A DNA stretch of 64,000 nt from Eriocheir sinensis (GCF_024679095.1 NC_066531.1:4590858-4654857), one strand, 5' to 3'. Shown: positions 31,990-44,409, counted from the stretch's first letter. A program made the numbers and translations. The notes: generated by a model from the letters alone, not told the origin.

Positions 31990-32352
31990 TCACATGAGCC
32001 CTGGTGTCGTCCTGTGAGGGCTTCACAGGCGCGTCAGCTGCCCCGTCTTCTTAAGAAAGGGGCCGGTGAGGCGGATGAGAGTCCTGCCGTGAAGGGTGGA
32101 CGCCTGCCGCCGCCAGCAGCGTGGGCAGGTCAAGGGTGGGCACGTCCAGGACGCGGAGGTGGTGTCGGAGCAGCACTCGGTGAGACTGGTGGCGTGGGCA
32201 TTGCAGCAACAGTTGCTCAATGGTGTTCTCGACGGCCCTGCACCAGGGGCAGGGAGGGTCGGGGCCCAGGTGCAGGCGGTGGAGTTGAGCGCCGAGGCGT
32301 GTGTGGTCCAGGCCACATACGCCACATACGTGACTGGAACAGCCTCCCTCAA
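31990..32352 (-). pseudogene. LINE ORF2 C-terminus with zinc-knuckle, copy 1
   Basis: Minus-strand reading: 'HTRLGAQLHRLHLGPDPPCP' and 'WCRAVENTIEQLLLQCPRHQ', the C-x2-C...H/C-type motif that closes many arthropod non-LTR ORF2 proteins, then 'LDLPTLLAAAGVHPSRQ'. The copy at 33360-33520 is related. Confidence 0.75.
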
Positions 32353-32427
32353 CAGATTTTAGACTGCGGTGCAATAGACTCATTCAAAAAACAAATACAT
32401 ACTCACCTGTCACCACAACACACCAAC
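32325..32427 (+). pseudogene. LINE ORF2 extreme C-terminus, second family
   Basis: Plus-strand 'IRDWNSLPQQILDCGAIDSF' followed by 'KKQIHTHL', the 'WN.LP......S...FK..L..HL' end of jockey/CR1-type ORF2. It abuts the minus-strand LINE end at 32352, so two LINE tails meet here head to head. Confidence 0.65.
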
Positions 32428-32559
32428 ACTAACAATTAAACTTGATTCACTTCCCTCCCCTGCACACTCGGCTCCCCCGTCCCCCCAACAGCCAACAAAT
32501 ATGCGTGCTATACACCTATACAGGTGCCCTGCGCATCATTGATCCAGATCCTGATCAAG

Positions 32560-32680
32560 CTGTAGGCAAAGACTATAAAAGAAATATAGAAAAGCTTGTA
32601 TCTAAAAGCGATAAAGAAAATGTGAGATAGATATAGACCAGCAGCGCCATCTGTTGAGCCGACGCCAAACTATATCAAGT
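32560..32680 (+). repeat. Dispersed repeat shared with 35540-35625
   Basis: CAAAGACTATAAAAGAAA and GAGCCGACGCCA occur here and, inverted, at 35540-35625. A TATA-like word inside hints at a retroelement promoter or leader. Confidence 0.5.
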
Positions 32681-32895
32681 ACGTCGTCTGCAGGTGTACG
32701 GTCTCCTCTTCATCTTCTTGTGATCTTATCGCTTTGTAGTTTGTATCATATGCGTAGATCTTATTTTTGACATCATGTATCAACAATAATTATTTTTTCA
32801 TCATTCATTATGATTGTATTATATGATTATTATATGCTATCTTTCATCCGTGGTGGGTGGTATAACCACAAAGACCATAGTTCATGAAGTGTAAT

Positions 32896-32901
<6 letters not shown>

Positions 32902-32939
<38 letters not shown>
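32902..32939. repeat. (CA)n microsatellite
   Basis: CA repeat. The surrounding 32680-33350 is AT-rich with no recognised gene. Confidence 0.95.
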
Positions 32940-32942
<3 letters not shown>

Positions 32943-33359
32943 TTTACTTAACTAATTAGTGTATTTTGGACAAACAAACAATGATATAAAGGTGCAGTTA
33001 AGTTGTATTTGTTTAGACAATTATATACAACAAATATATGCTGGGATGTAGATATATGGCACGCCTTGTGCATTATAGAAAATGCATGAACACAGACACA
33101 CAAGCAAAAATATTGGTCTCATAATTATACACAAAGTAAAGAAAAATAATTGGGCAGTAATGCAAAGGAATACTCTCATGCAATATAGGAATGAGCATAA
33201 TAAAGAAAATTACACAACAAATAGACAAGTACAGTCACTTAGAAAAGTTACATAATACCAAGCCATATAAATTGGTGTATACCTTTCTTACACAAGAACA
33301 TACAGAAGAAGAGTAAAGCAAACATGTATAACAAGCAGAACTTAGAGATTATCTGAACT

Positions 33360-33520
33360 ACACAGTGCAACAGGAGGTGTTTATTGGTCTCCTCGACGGT
33401 CCTGCACCAAGGGCAGTGACTCCTTGGGCGGTGAGGGTCGGGGGCTAGGCGCAGGCGGTGGAGGAGAGCGCTGAGTCGTGTGTGCCCAGGCGGAGGCGTG
33501 TCAGGTACTCCACGTGTCAA
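33360..33520 (-). pseudogene. LINE ORF2 C-terminus with zinc-knuckle, copy 2
   Basis: Minus-strand 'HTRLSALLHRLRLAPDPHRP' then 'CPWCRTVEETNKHLLLHC', after which similarity is lost. It is related to 31990-32352 but truncated. Confidence 0.7.
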
Positions 33521-33835
33521 AGGTAAACAAACAGACTTGGGGTCTTGGTCTTGGTTATTGGTGTCGATATTGTTTCACACTAAACTCTTGGGGTGTTGTG
33601 ACTATTTATTTCAACCTGTTGAAGGTACATCAATTAGCATCGGTCATTGGTACAAATATGCAAAAATAACAATCGGCACTACGCCCAACAAACTAACCGG
33701 ATTAAAGTTGTATTAATGTAAATTGTAGTAGTAAATTACTGAATATTTTCACCTCAACAAAGCCTCTTGAGAACCATTACAAATATACACCACACAAATC
33801 ATGCCCAAAACCCTACATAGGGGCATACAGTAGGA

Positions 33836-34031
33836 AATGTCACAGACACAATTCAACCATTGATGGTGGTCGCAAGGAAACCCTAAATACATACATAAAT
33901 ATCACAACATTGCACTCACATATGGACACAAACATGCCATATGGAATGTCACAGCCACAATTCAACCACTGACAGTGGTCGCTGGGAAACCCTAAATACA
34001 TACATAAATATCACAACATTGCACTTACATT
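33836..34031. repeat. Tandem duplication, about 113-bp period
   Basis: Two copies (33836-33919 and 33949-34031) share CACAATTCAACCA, GGAAACCCTAAATACATACA and ATCACAACATTGCACT, with several substitutions. No gene in 33521-34182. Confidence 0.9.
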
Positions 34032-34182
34032 GTAATGCTCCAGGTTTAGCGTGGAAAACATGCAGCCATCCCTAACCAGAGTCAGCACCGGCAAGTTCAC
34101 CCTGGCCACCTCGACTCAGCCCCTGTAACGTTAACATATATACATAACCCCTATTTCATCATTGCCCTTCTAACATCGTGTA

Positions 34183-35354
34183 TCAAAGACACATCTTATG
34201 CAGCTTATCTCTATCATTTAACAGCTTGAAGCCATGACAATCAGGTGTGTCATGTGTGTTAGTCTCATATAACCAGCACCCGTGCAGTTCACTCGTGTCA
34301 TCCTTCCTCCACTTATTCTTACCATCAGCCAAATTGGATAGTGTCCTGGTCACATTTAACAATTGCTTCTCCATGTTTGACTGACTGACATGCAAATCTT
34401 TAATCATTTGTGCAAATCTGGATCCGGAACTTCCACAGCCAACATACTGTTCACATTTGATTTGTTGTTACCAAAAGTTCTTATTGCTGACCCCATATAC
34501 TCAATCCTACTTCTTCGGGTTCGTAAATACTCTAATAACTTTCCAAAGTCCGCACTACAGCCCGTCTTTTTCTTGACTGTTTCCTCATCCATCACTGCTA
34601 CCCACTCCCTTTTCTGAGTGGGAGGCATCACTCTTTCCACTAGACCCAAGACATTAGTGGAACTCATTTCTGATTGTAAGTCCATCCTTTTCAAATCTAG
34701 AAAACATCTTTCAACTGTCTCTATCGTCTTAATCAAACCTCTGTCATCTCCCTCTGAAACTGGTCTCAATGCACGCAAATCTCCCATTATCAAATCAACT
34801 ACTTTCCTGTGATCCAGTCTCTCATGCATTGCATCATAGTCGTTCTCTAGTCCTCTGACAGCCTGTAATGCATCGCCAGTTAAGCATTGCCTCAACACGT
34901 ATGAATCCTTCCCGTATGTAGGCACAACCAGTCTCTCGTAGTCCTCCTTGAAGTTAGGGAACTCCCTTATGTTACCAGAAAAAGTGGGTGGATCAAGTTT
35001 CTTCACATAAATATTACTAGTGCCTATAGCCCTTCCACTCGCTCTGACTTTCTGACTCTGAGCTTCCTTGGCCACTTCTAGATCAACCTTAACCTTAATC
35101 TTAGATGCTTCTAACTGTGAAATGTATTCATCTGCCTCCTGCGTCAATTTCCCTTCACTTGCATCTTTATACAGGAGTTCGAGGTATCCTTCATTGAGTT
35201 TCTCAACGTCTTTAAAGGCTGAATCCACCTCCTCATAAATACCGTTCAATACAGTGGCCGGAGCTGCGTCGTTGTGTGCTGCCAGGAAAGTGTTGACCTT
35301 CCGGGTGAACTTGCCCTTGGCAACTGCCCGCTTATTCTTATTCTTCCAATGCAA
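34183..35354 (-). pseudogene. BEL/Pao retrotransposon gag fragment
   Basis: A 316-codon frame (34404-35354) has an N-terminal coiled helical region and then 'KKLDPPTFSGNIREFPNFKE', 'DYERLVVPTYGKD' and 'LRQCLTGDALQAV', the DUF1759 Gag-like domain of BEL/Pao elements. A second frame (34183-34407) continues with a zinc-knuckle-like 'CWLYETNTHDTPDCHGF'. The frame change lies near 34405. Short repeat copy B sits directly at the 5' end, and no protease, RT or LTR was found, so it is a fragment. Confidence 0.8.
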
Positions 35355-35520
35355 GATGGCGCCACTATAAACACTCGTCTGCGCCAGAACGGGCTGGGCC
35401 GACCATCAGGCCCCACCTGGAAGAAGCTTTGGGCCGATCATCAGGCCCCACCGGGAAGATGCCTACCGGCGCAATAGGCAACAACGTAAAAAAAAAAAAA
35501 ATAAATAAATAAATAAAAAT
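35348..35520 (+). mobile_element. Short dispersed repeat, copy B
   Basis: Plus-strand GATGGCGCCACTATAAACAC, two GGCC(G)ACCATCAGGCCCCACC-like segments, ACCGGCGCAATAGGCAACAA, then an A-rich tail with ATAA repeats. Same architecture as copies A and C. It begins where the BEL gag frame begins. Confidence 0.8.
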
Positions 35521-35688
35521 CCTCAATGTCTCCGTCCAACCCCATCTAGCGAGCCGACGCCAGCTGCTCACAGAGTTTCGTTCAGCTTTCCTGTCTTTCT
35601 TTTATAGTCTTTGGCTGTGGGACCACGGCCGCTCCGTCAGCCATTATGTGTTTACATACGTAGCCGCTTCTTCTTCTTCTTTAGACCT

Positions 35689-36724
35689 GGGCCCGAATTC
35701 ACAAAGGCTTAGTTCGTAGTTTTGGGCCCTTAGTGCGTGTAGTTTTGAGAACATTGAGATTCACAAAGCTCGCGCGGTAATAACTACCAACTAATCGATG
35801 ACGTCAAGGGTTAGCACACGGGTTTACAAAGCTTTACCGCGCTCTGTGTGACGCTAAATTTGTTGTTAAATAACTACTGCCTCGGGAGTGTAGTAAACGC
35901 TAACAATATTATCATAATTACGTATAAATGCTTATAAATCGCGTTTTTCAACTTGATATATAACTTTGCGCTTAGAGGAAGCCCATTTTTTTATAAAATG
36001 ATGAGATATACACCCTTTGAGAGGTATATGATAAGTGTGGGCGGTATGGCAACACCGACACCCGGCCAGGGGATTGCCAGACCTCCCTCCTCCTTCATCT
36101 TCCTACCTCCTCATCCATTCATCCATCCATCTCTAGATTTGTCCCTCCGTGGAGCGACCATGGACCTTTGTCGGGTGACAGCTAGCCCATGAGTTGGGCT
36201 GCAGATATGGCAAGACAGTCTTAATTTTCCCTCGTTCCTTCCTTCCGTCCTTCGTTCCTGTCTGCCTCAATATCTGTCCCATATTTATATTTGCTTTCTT
36301 CATGCCTCAATCCTCTCCGTATCTTCTTTTTCTTCATCTTAAGCATGTTCGTAGGTAACAAGACATCGAACGGCAAAGTTCCCTTGACGTAAATGTGCAG
36401 CAAACAATGAAATAATTGAATTCGTAGATTACGATTTAGAACAGTTTGCCTTAAAAGGAAGAAAAATGGGAAAAGAGAATGGGTTTCTTGAACCAGCAGC
36501 TGGAGGGGCCTCCCTAGGATTGGCTGACGGTTCTGTAAACGTGCTTGCATTTCGCTGCAAGGCCAATGACGTCATCAACCAATCAGCGGTCTCGCTGACT
36601 TAGCGCGCCTCTAACTACCATCTGAAGTTTGCTTCGTGAATCTGACGCTAATGTCGGTCGCTAAATCAATAGTGCGTAGTTTTGTTAGTTCGTAGTTAGT
36701 GAGTATGTTTGTGGATTCCGCCCC
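35689..36724. mobile_element. Probable MITE with GGGCCCGAATTCACAAA ends
   Basis: Left end GGGCCCGAATTCACAAAGGC; complement of right end GGGGCGGAATCCACAAACAT. Both arms then contain ACTACGAACTA and ACGCACTA-like words within 70 bp. No transposase is encoded. The target duplication is not clear. Confidence 0.55.
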
Positions 36725-37597
36725 TGTATCGCACGCAAGGGGCCTCTGGCGGCGAAGAGGTGAACCAAGGAGACTATAGAACAGGAGAGGGGGCCTCTAT
36801 GGGAGACCGTGGGCGGGTGGTGGTGTATGTCGGTTGCAACAGATGGCGCAGGAGCAGCGTTCTTTACGTCCAGGCGCTTCCCCCCCTCCAGACCCACCCC
36901 AAGCCCCCAGTACCCATCAGCAGTGTTGCTACATGGGATCAAGCAGCAAATGTTGCTACTTTTTGTCTTCAATCTGGATATTTCCCATTTTAAATAAAAA
37001 AATAAAGGTAGATAAATATTAAAATGAACAGTAGGAACTATATATATATTTACTCGGTAGATATAGCCTGACTGCATGCCATGAGTAATCCTATTATTGT
37101 TATATTATTATACCGCAATTATATTACTTTCTCTGCATTTGTGGGAGGCTACCAGTTGTTAGATGTGTTTTATGTGTTTAACCTTTCTGTATACATACTG
37201 GAATGAAACAAGGTTGTAGCCTTACTGCCGTTCTGTTTTTCTTCCAAACTCATTGTTTTAGCACGCACGCTGACTTCCATCAGTAATGAGTTACATTGAA
37301 TCATTGGTTTGTAGGGGGAAAGAGTGGGTAGATATAATTATCTCCATTAACGTATATTGGTTATTAGCGCTATTCGCAGCAATATCTTTCTCTGCTCCGA
37401 TTGCAACGCTGCCTCGTTCAGAAATCATAACACCGCCGCGGCCGCCACGTTTACCAGCCGGAGTCTCAAATCATGTCCCTCTGTGGTGATAAAGAGGACA
37501 CAGCCTGGTGTGAAGCTACATTTATTACGGAAGGATGCCAGCCGGGGGTAAGTGATATATATAAATAATGATAATGTGGAAATTTTAATAATTTTCA
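36725..37597. other. Intergenic, no gene recognised
   Basis: A frame at 36730-37000 is Pro-rich on both strands and unconvincing. A possible donor GTAAGT occurs at 37549, but no exon could be defined. Confidence 0.4.
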
Positions 37598-38105
37598 CGC
37601 TGACAGCTGTTCTGAACTTGCTAACTGCATGCCTCCCCTCCTCCCGCGGCAAGAGGCCAAATGGCCTACACACGGCAGCTCCAGATTCCTCCCCATCACC
37701 ACCTGTCAGCCTCGTCCATGTAGCTATCCAGTCTACTCTTAAAACAAGCTTTCGTCCCTGCACTCACTATGTGATTGCTGAGTCTATTCCATTCCCCCAC
37801 CACCCTATTACTAAACCAATGCCTGCCCATTTCCCTCCTAAATCTACACTTTTCAAATTTAAGTCAATTACTGCATGTTCTATCTTGCCAAACATCTTAT
37901 GCAAAAGTTAACCAGCATCTCCACTCTTTCATCCCTTACACTGATAAACTCTGGAACAACCTTCCATCGTCTGCATTTCCTCCTGCCTATAATTTGACCT
38001 TCAAGAAGAGTGTATCAAGACTCTACTTTTGTCTGTTTGGGAGTGGTGAGTAGTGGGGCTTTTTTTTCTAGTACGCTTTGTTGCCCTTGAGCTGTCTCCT
38101 TTGTT
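37598..38105 (+). mobile_element. Jockey-like LINE 3' end, interrupted
   Basis: CTTGCTAACTGCATGCCTCC (near 37620) matches the LINE at 43663-46770. After about 240 bp of different DNA the match resumes with 'KVNQHLHSFIPYTDKLWNNL' and 'PSSAFPPAYN' (about 37905-38000). The copy ends in the LINE tail GCCCTTGAGCTGTCTCCTTT near 38105. It has a frame change after 'PPAYN'. Confidence 0.75.
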
Positions 38106-38832
38106 TAAAGAAAATAATAATTAAATAAATAGAAGTTGGCTGCCAATGCTTCCAACACATTTTGGTGCCATATCTACAAGTGGCTGGTGACTGTAAGTAT
38201 CTCAGCAACCTGCATGCATCTATGCCATTCCTATCACGGTACATGGAGCAAGCTTCACATAACACTCAGACAGAGACAGTTTAATTATGGTTATATATCA
38301 GACTCAGTTTATTGCTCAGTCTATTAGGTGCAGTGCTGTTAATATTGTTAGTGGTAATATTAGTACAATTGATGTATTTATTTTCATTAATTTATCAATA
38401 TTTATTTATTATATTCTTAGTGTTTGAAAATTCCAATACTAGTATTAAGATAAACAATAATATCAGAAATATATTTATACTCATTAATTATTATTCGTTT
38501 TCTTATTATTACTTCCTTCAATGTCCTGGCACTTTGACATCTAGTGCTTTTCCGTCTAGCAGCCAAATTTGTGGTCTTTCTGAATGTGTATGCCCTAAGT
38601 CTTCATTGGTGTAACTAGCTATATAACATAAAAAACTGCATGTCTCTCCCTTCTCATCCAATTGTCCCCGTACATCCTTTCAGTATTCAAAGAATTTCAA
38701 TTTACATCTTATAATCACTTAACTAATGCAATGCAATCCTCATCTCTGTATTTTACCGTTTGGACATACTCTTTCCTTCCATGTTCCACTGTCGTATGTT
38801 ATTCCACATCTAACACAACCACATCCCAACAG
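38106..38832. other. AT-rich intergenic, no gene recognised
   Basis: Frames of up to 100 codons are TA-rich and show no motif. Confidence 0.5.
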
Positions 38833-39012
38833 ATCCGAACACGTCCGATATCATCCAAGAGAATGTGGCAGCTGAAGGGGAGTGTCCAAGAAAGAGGCCA
38901 AGGGTGAAGACATTTAGCCACCCCCTGAAGTACATGGCAGCATCCAACCCTCTTGCTGAGCTGCAGGAATGTGCTCCCCATTGCAGTGCACCAGCTCCAT
39001 GTACTGATTTTG
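38833..39012 (+). CDS. Candidate orphan internal exon
   Basis: 180 bp open between acceptor 'catcccaacag' and donor GTATGA. It reads 'SDIIQENVAAEGECPRKRPR' with a basic nuclear-localisation-like cluster, then 'FSHPLKYMAASNPLAELQE' and a Cys/Pro-rich end. The length is a multiple of three. No family was recognised and no neighbouring exon was found, so this may be chance. Confidence 0.3.
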
Positions 39013-40250
39013 GTATGAATACTCCATCTAGTGTTTGTTGATTGTTGTGTTATTAATCTAATTATGACTTCACAAAATAGACTGTGCAAGTCATTTAACA
39101 CATGCCCTGCTCAACATTACTTTTAAGTTGTAGAATTCCTTCATATGGATGCTGATTTATGTATCTTGAAATGATTGGATATTGATTGTCTTAACATTTT
39201 TTTTGTCCATGATCACTGAACCATGTTACGGTATGTCTTTGGGTGCAGATCCAGGAAATGAGTTTTTTGGGGGGACGTCAGACTTTTTGCGGGTGGAAGG
39301 AGCGTTAGCATTACTGATTAGCCATTCTCGGCAGTCCTGGTCTTGAAAAACTAGTGGAGTGACCTAAATCAATGGGTATAATGGCCTGGACTTTGTGCCA
39401 AAGCATTGTTTTAGCTGCAGTGCGCTTTTTAGCTAGTTTTCCTTTATCACTCAGGACCATTGGGGGTGCCCGGGACCCCTGGCCCCTCCTTGGATCCACC
39501 AGTGTAGCTACCTGCCGCAAATAATAATCAGCTGTAGTCAACCCTTCCTTTAAAGAACCAATATGGAGGAAGGGGGTGATGTTGTATCCAAAAATCTTTT
39601 ACATCTGAAGTATCCAACCTTTTTGTGTATAATAAACCTTGTTTGTTACATGAACTTAAAAGTTCACAATTTCCATACATGATTCTTTTTTCCTTGTATT
39701 TGATGATTAATCCTGACATGTATTTCCATTATAAGTAGGTAATATGTAGTAACAAGAAAATAATACACATTATAACAATGTATATATTATAGCCCAATGA
39801 GTGCACGAGATCATTTACCTCATCAGTGACGCCAAGTCCGGGAGTCCTTCCCTAAATTCTTTGCCCAACTTTGTCACACCAAGTATAATAACTAGTTTTA
39901 GTGACCATTTGCATCCATTTTTCACTTTGATTAAAAAATTGCCTCTCAACAGGTGTGAACTTGATGGGGTTGGAGGAAACTAGACTCGGCCATCAAGCTC
40001 ACCACAATATAGTAAGGAACCTCTTGTTCTCAGTGATAATTTATCCTCTTTAGTTACTATTCCATGTTGCTTTAATCACAACTAATGTGTTGGAAACGTT
40101 ACAGCTTAATAACATACCTCACATCTCTGCATACAAATTGAGTTCAATATTTAACTGTTACACCAGTAGGCTACATATCTTTAAAAAAAAGGTATGTAAA
40201 AAGGTTGACATTTTGAATGATATATTTAAACTCTTTATTATGTTTCTATG
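39013..40250. other. Intergenic; possible hAT-type MITE end
   Basis: The complement of 39470-39506 reads CACTGGTGGATCCAAGGAGG then GGCC, the style of many animal hAT ends, and GCAGATCCAGG occurs near 39246. No duplication or transposase was found. Confidence 0.3.
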
Positions 40251-40251
40251 G

Positions 40252-40490
40252 CTGTAGTACCGTTACGATTAGTCGAGTGATCAGCATATGGGTCTTATGT
40301 TTTTGATAGCGTAGGTTCAAATTTTGCCATAGGCTGGCAATTGATAGTAACAGTAGTGTCCACAGATACCTACCTGTTTCTTGTTTATCCTGTTCCACTT
40401 TAAACCATGACTGGCCAATCTTTGAAGAGGTAGCATAACCTTGAAGTGCCACTAACAAACCTTTGTCCGTTCTTCTGATGTGATCCTTTT
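40252..40490 (+). mobile_element. Possible tRNA-derived SINE
   Basis: ACGATTAGTCGAGTGATCAG resembles a tRNA 5' half with box A, and GTAGGTTCAAATTTTGCC about 40 bp on resembles box B. A non-tRNA body follows to about 40485. No second copy was found in the window to confirm it. Confidence 0.45.
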
Positions 40491-40601
40491 TTTTTTCCCC
40501 CAACCTGCCTATAGCGCCGGTAGGTTTTCTTCAGGGGCCTGGCGGTCAGCCCAGGCCCGTCATGATGCAGGCAATTTTTTTTATAGTGGTGCCATTTAGT
40601 A
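40489..40601 (-). mobile_element. Short dispersed repeat, copy C
   Basis: Minus-strand AAATGGCACCACTATAAAAA, one GGGCTGACCGCCAGGCCCC-like segment (the second is deleted), CCTACCGGCGCTATAGGCAG, then A-rich. The most diverged of the three copies. Confidence 0.7.
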
Positions 40602-41504
40602 TTGGCTCATGCTGCTGCCCAGAACTGATTCTTGATTCACTTGGATGGTTTAGCAGGGCTTAGGTACGACTGACATTGCAGAAACAGGGAATTTTTAGAT
40701 TTTTAGTGTGTTAACACATTGACAAATGTTTTAGTATGGACTGAACATCAAAGATATATATGGAAAATGGGTGCTTGTAGATCTTGATATTATATCTGTC
40801 AAGAGTCTCCAGTTGTATCCTCTCCCCCATTTCCTGAAAATATTACTCTTGTCAGGCAATCTAAGTGAACCCTTCCATCGAAACTGGCATGCAGACATAA
40901 TGTCAATGCTTAGATTCACTGTCCTTATAGCACTGAAGATAATGCAATTACATGCACATATTTTATTATTTAGAATTGTGATTAATTGTGATTAAATATT
41001 TTTTCATGTATTTTCAGACATGAAAAGTGAAAATTGCTGCACACAGCAGTCTGCCGTCTGCGCCAGGAGGCAAGGCAGCTCAAAGCCCAGGCTGTTACAA
41101 CTCCTGGGCAGTTTTTGCCCAGAGCCAGCAGTTTTTTAGATCCAATAGGGATGGATTTTTTCTGAGGTCAGGTTCAACATGCTGCAAGATGCCAAGATCT
41201 AAGCCTAGTAGGAGATATGGGTTACAAGAGAGGAGGTTTGCTCTGGCCTTATACTATCAAAGTCCAAATGCTAATAGATTTCTAAGCACAGTATTTCACT
41301 TGAATTCAGTTTCAACACTTCACTCATGACTCAGGGGTATTTCAGTACATATTGGCTGGAGCAAACAGACTCTGACAGCCCTGCAGCAAAGAACACAGGA
41401 TTTGTCAAAAGAAGAGATACTTTGTGGGATTTGCCATTATTGAGTATTACTCTTGTTACAGCAAGAATTTTTTTCCATATACTTTGCCAAATATTGCAAG
41501 TAAT
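40602..41504. other. Intergenic, no gene recognised
   Basis: Frames at 41027-41329 and 41326-41532 show no recognisable motif. Confidence 0.45.
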
Positions 41505-41935
41505 GCACCATTATTGGGCTTGCCTGTTATAAATCAGATCTTGTTCAATTAACAAGCTTTGGGTGTCTGCCACTTTCCAGTTGTAATGCAAGGAATCATT
41601 TATCTTCCCTGCCAGATATCACATGTAATGCACCATTGTTGGTTTTGCCTGTTATAAATCAGATCTTGTTCAGTTAACAAGCTTTAGGTGTCTGCCACTT
41701 TCCAATTGTAATGCAAGGAATCCCCTGCCAGATATCGCATGTAATGTACCATTGTTGGTTTTGCCTGTTATAAATCAGATCTTGTTCAGCTCACAAGCTT
41801 TGAATATCTGCCATTGTTTATTTCAGGTGTAATGCTTGGAAGCATTTGTTCTCTTCCCTACCCAACAGTATGCAATGCTTTATTGTGGATTTTGCCTGTC
41901 ATATTTAATCTTGTTCAGGTAACAAGCTTTTGGTG
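41505..41935. repeat. Tandem repeat, about 120-130-bp period
   Basis: About four units share TGTTATAAATCAGATCTTGT, AACAAGCTTT and GGTGTCTGCCA. A further unit at about 42868-43010 is separated by 930 bp and is similar. Confidence 0.9.
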
Positions 41936-42291
41936 TCTGCCTTACCTAATAATGTGCTGCAGTGACACTTGGCTTGGTTTCATGATGTGAAATACAGCAT
42001 GTAATTTCATCACACTAAGTGTCTATCATCACGTGTCTGGCCTCATTAATGTGGCTTCCAGGAGTAATATTGTTTGTATTACAGCATGCAATTTTTTTTC
42101 TGCTTTATATGATATGCATAATCACATAGGTATGATTTTTTTTTGACTGAATGTAATGGCAGTTGATATTCTTGACTAATGCCTCATAAACCTTGTGGAA
42201 AATAATGCTTTTTTGAAGGGGGTGGGGGGGGGGGGGGACGACAGAGAGTGGTTTGTTTGGTTGGCCAGTTCAAGGAGTTCCATATCAAATG

Positions 42292-42440
42292 ATTTTATTA
42301 CATCCAACTTTAATGTGTGCTAAAAACATATATTTTATTACATCCAACTTTAATGTGTGCTAAAAACATATATTTTATTACATCCAACTTTAATGTGTGC
42401 TAAAAACATATATTTTATTACATCCAACTTTAATGTGTGG
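42292..42440. repeat. 40-bp minisatellite
   Basis: Nearly four perfect units built from TTTTATTACATCCAACTTTA and ATGTGTGCTAAAAACATATA. Confidence 0.97.
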
Positions 42441-42867
42441 TTCCTGCAATAAATGCTACATGTTTACTGATGTAGCCTATGAAATACATATCACTCTCTG
42501 CCCTGTAATTTGGTGTGTCACATACTGCAGCATAACTTTCCTGCTATTTTCTTACACTGAGTTGCCTTTTTTGTCTCATTTGCTTTTATCATAATGTGCC
42601 TCCGCTGCATAGTTGTGCCTACTGAGCTTAATATCTTCATGATCCTGACACCAAGGTCAGAGCTTGTGAGATCATACCATGTCCTACATCCCATTTTCAC
42701 CTCCAGGCTCGGCTGTCTCCCAGGACCACCAAGTTATTGCATTCCATTTAAGACAACTCATGTGTTACCTTCTTGATGTCCTCCATCATGTATTTCAGCA
42801 TGTTTTATGATGCTTTGCTCTTATATTGATGCGCCTTGCAACATTTTTATACAGTTTTCATTGTATA

Positions 42868-43010
42868 GAATGCACCATTGTTGGTTTTGCCTGTTATAAA
42901 TCGGGTCATGTTCAGTTAACAAGCTTTGAGTGTCTCCCATTGTTTATTTTTGTTGTAATGCTTAGAAGCTTTTGTTCTCTGCCCTGTCAAGCAGTATGCA
43001 ATGCTTGCCA
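42868..43010. repeat. Isolated unit of the 41505-41935 repeat
   Basis: Shares GTTGGTTTTGCCTGTTATAA and GTTCAGTTAACAAGCTTT with the array upstream. Confidence 0.8.
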
Positions 43011-43076
43011 TTATCTGGCACTTGTACAGTTAGTATGATATTTTTACTCAGCTAAATTTGGGGGCATATGCTGTAG

Positions 43077-43190
43077 CAGCGCGTGGCCTCGGTGCTCATC
43101 TTTGTAACATTGGCCCTTGAGCATGTGGTGTTAGGGAACCCATTACCCTGGGACACAGGACCAGTGTGACATCCGGGTTACCACAGTTGC
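43077..43190 (-). mobile_element. SINE body, headless copy
   Basis: Matches the body of the SINE at 9604-9864 without its tRNA-like head, consistent with 5' truncation. Confidence 0.6.
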
Positions 43191-43264
43191 AAAGGCATTA
43201 TAGTAATCTAGCATGCATAGAATGTTGTATGCTTTGCTTGCATTTAAAGCACTGGATATGTTTG

Positions 43265-43391
<127 letters not shown>

Positions 43392-43798
43392 CAAATGCTT
43401 TCTACACCATATTTTTCCTAAAATAACAATTTGATATAGTGTAGATATTACCTAATAAAACATAAGAACAAATATATTTTTCTTTAACCCATTAGTAAAT
43501 CATTTTACAATAATGAAAAAAATAAGTAAAGGCTGGATAGGGTGCTGTGGCAGGTACTTCAAAAATAGTAAAGCTACCCCTGAAAAGTGACGTTTTTGGT
43601 GGGCTGCAATAGATGGCGCTACTTCCGCACGCCCGAGGAATTACTACATACCACTATCTCTTCGTATTTTTTTTTTTTTTTTTTTTTACAGCAAAGGAGA
43701 CAGCTCAAGGGCACAAAAAAGTAAACATTAATAAAAAAAAAAAAAACCCGCTACTCGCTGCTCCTAAAAAGAATCCAAAGAGGTGGCCGAAAGATAAG

Positions 43799-44230
43799 TC
43801 AGTTTCGGGAGGAGAGGTGTCCTGATACCCTCCTCTTGAAAGAGTTCAAGTCGTAGGCAGGAGGAAATACAGATGAAGGAAGATTGTTCCAGAGTTTACC
43901 AGCGTGAGGGATGAAAGAGTGAAGATGCTGGTTAACTCTTGCATAAGGGGTTTGGACAGTATAGGGATGAGCATGAGTAGAAAGTCGAGTGCAGCGGGGC
44001 AGCGGGAGGGGGGGAGGCATGCAGTTAGCAAGTTCAGAATATAAGTAAGCTTGTAAATATCGATAGAAGATAGAAAGATATGAACCATTTCGGAGGAATT
44101 TAATAGTTAGAAGACTATCAGTATGAGGAGGAGCTGATGAGACGAAGAGCCTTTGCCTCCACTCTGTCCAGAAGAGCTGTGTGAGTGGAGCCCCCCACAT
44201 GAGATGCATACTCCATACGAGGGCGGACAA
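43799..44230 (-). pseudogene. LINE ORF2 C-terminal part, out of frame
   Basis: 'MSALVWSMHLMWGAPLTQLF' and later 'VNQHLHSFIPHAGKLWNNLP' then 'SSVFPPAYDLNSFKRRV' are the C-terminal part of the protein encoded at 44410-46755. One or more indels at about 44100-44480 separate them. Confidence 0.8.
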
Positions 44231-44409
44231 GGCCCCTGTATATGGACAGCAACTGTGCAGGGATGAAGAACTGGCGGAGACGGTACAGAACGCCCAGCCT
44301 CGAGGAAGCTGATTTAGTAAGAGATGAGATATGAAGTTTCCAGTTGAGATTTTGAGTTAAGGATAGACCGAGGATGTTTAGTGTTGAGGAAGGTGATAGC
44401 TGGGTGTTG

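Noticed and set aside
31789..32439. A 216-codon plus-strand frame
   Set aside because: Mostly antisense to a minus-strand LINE end; only its last 35 codons match a LINE tail in the right sense.
36709..37077. Overlapping Pro-rich frames on both strands
   Set aside because: Neither shows a motif, and both strands are equally open, as expected by chance.
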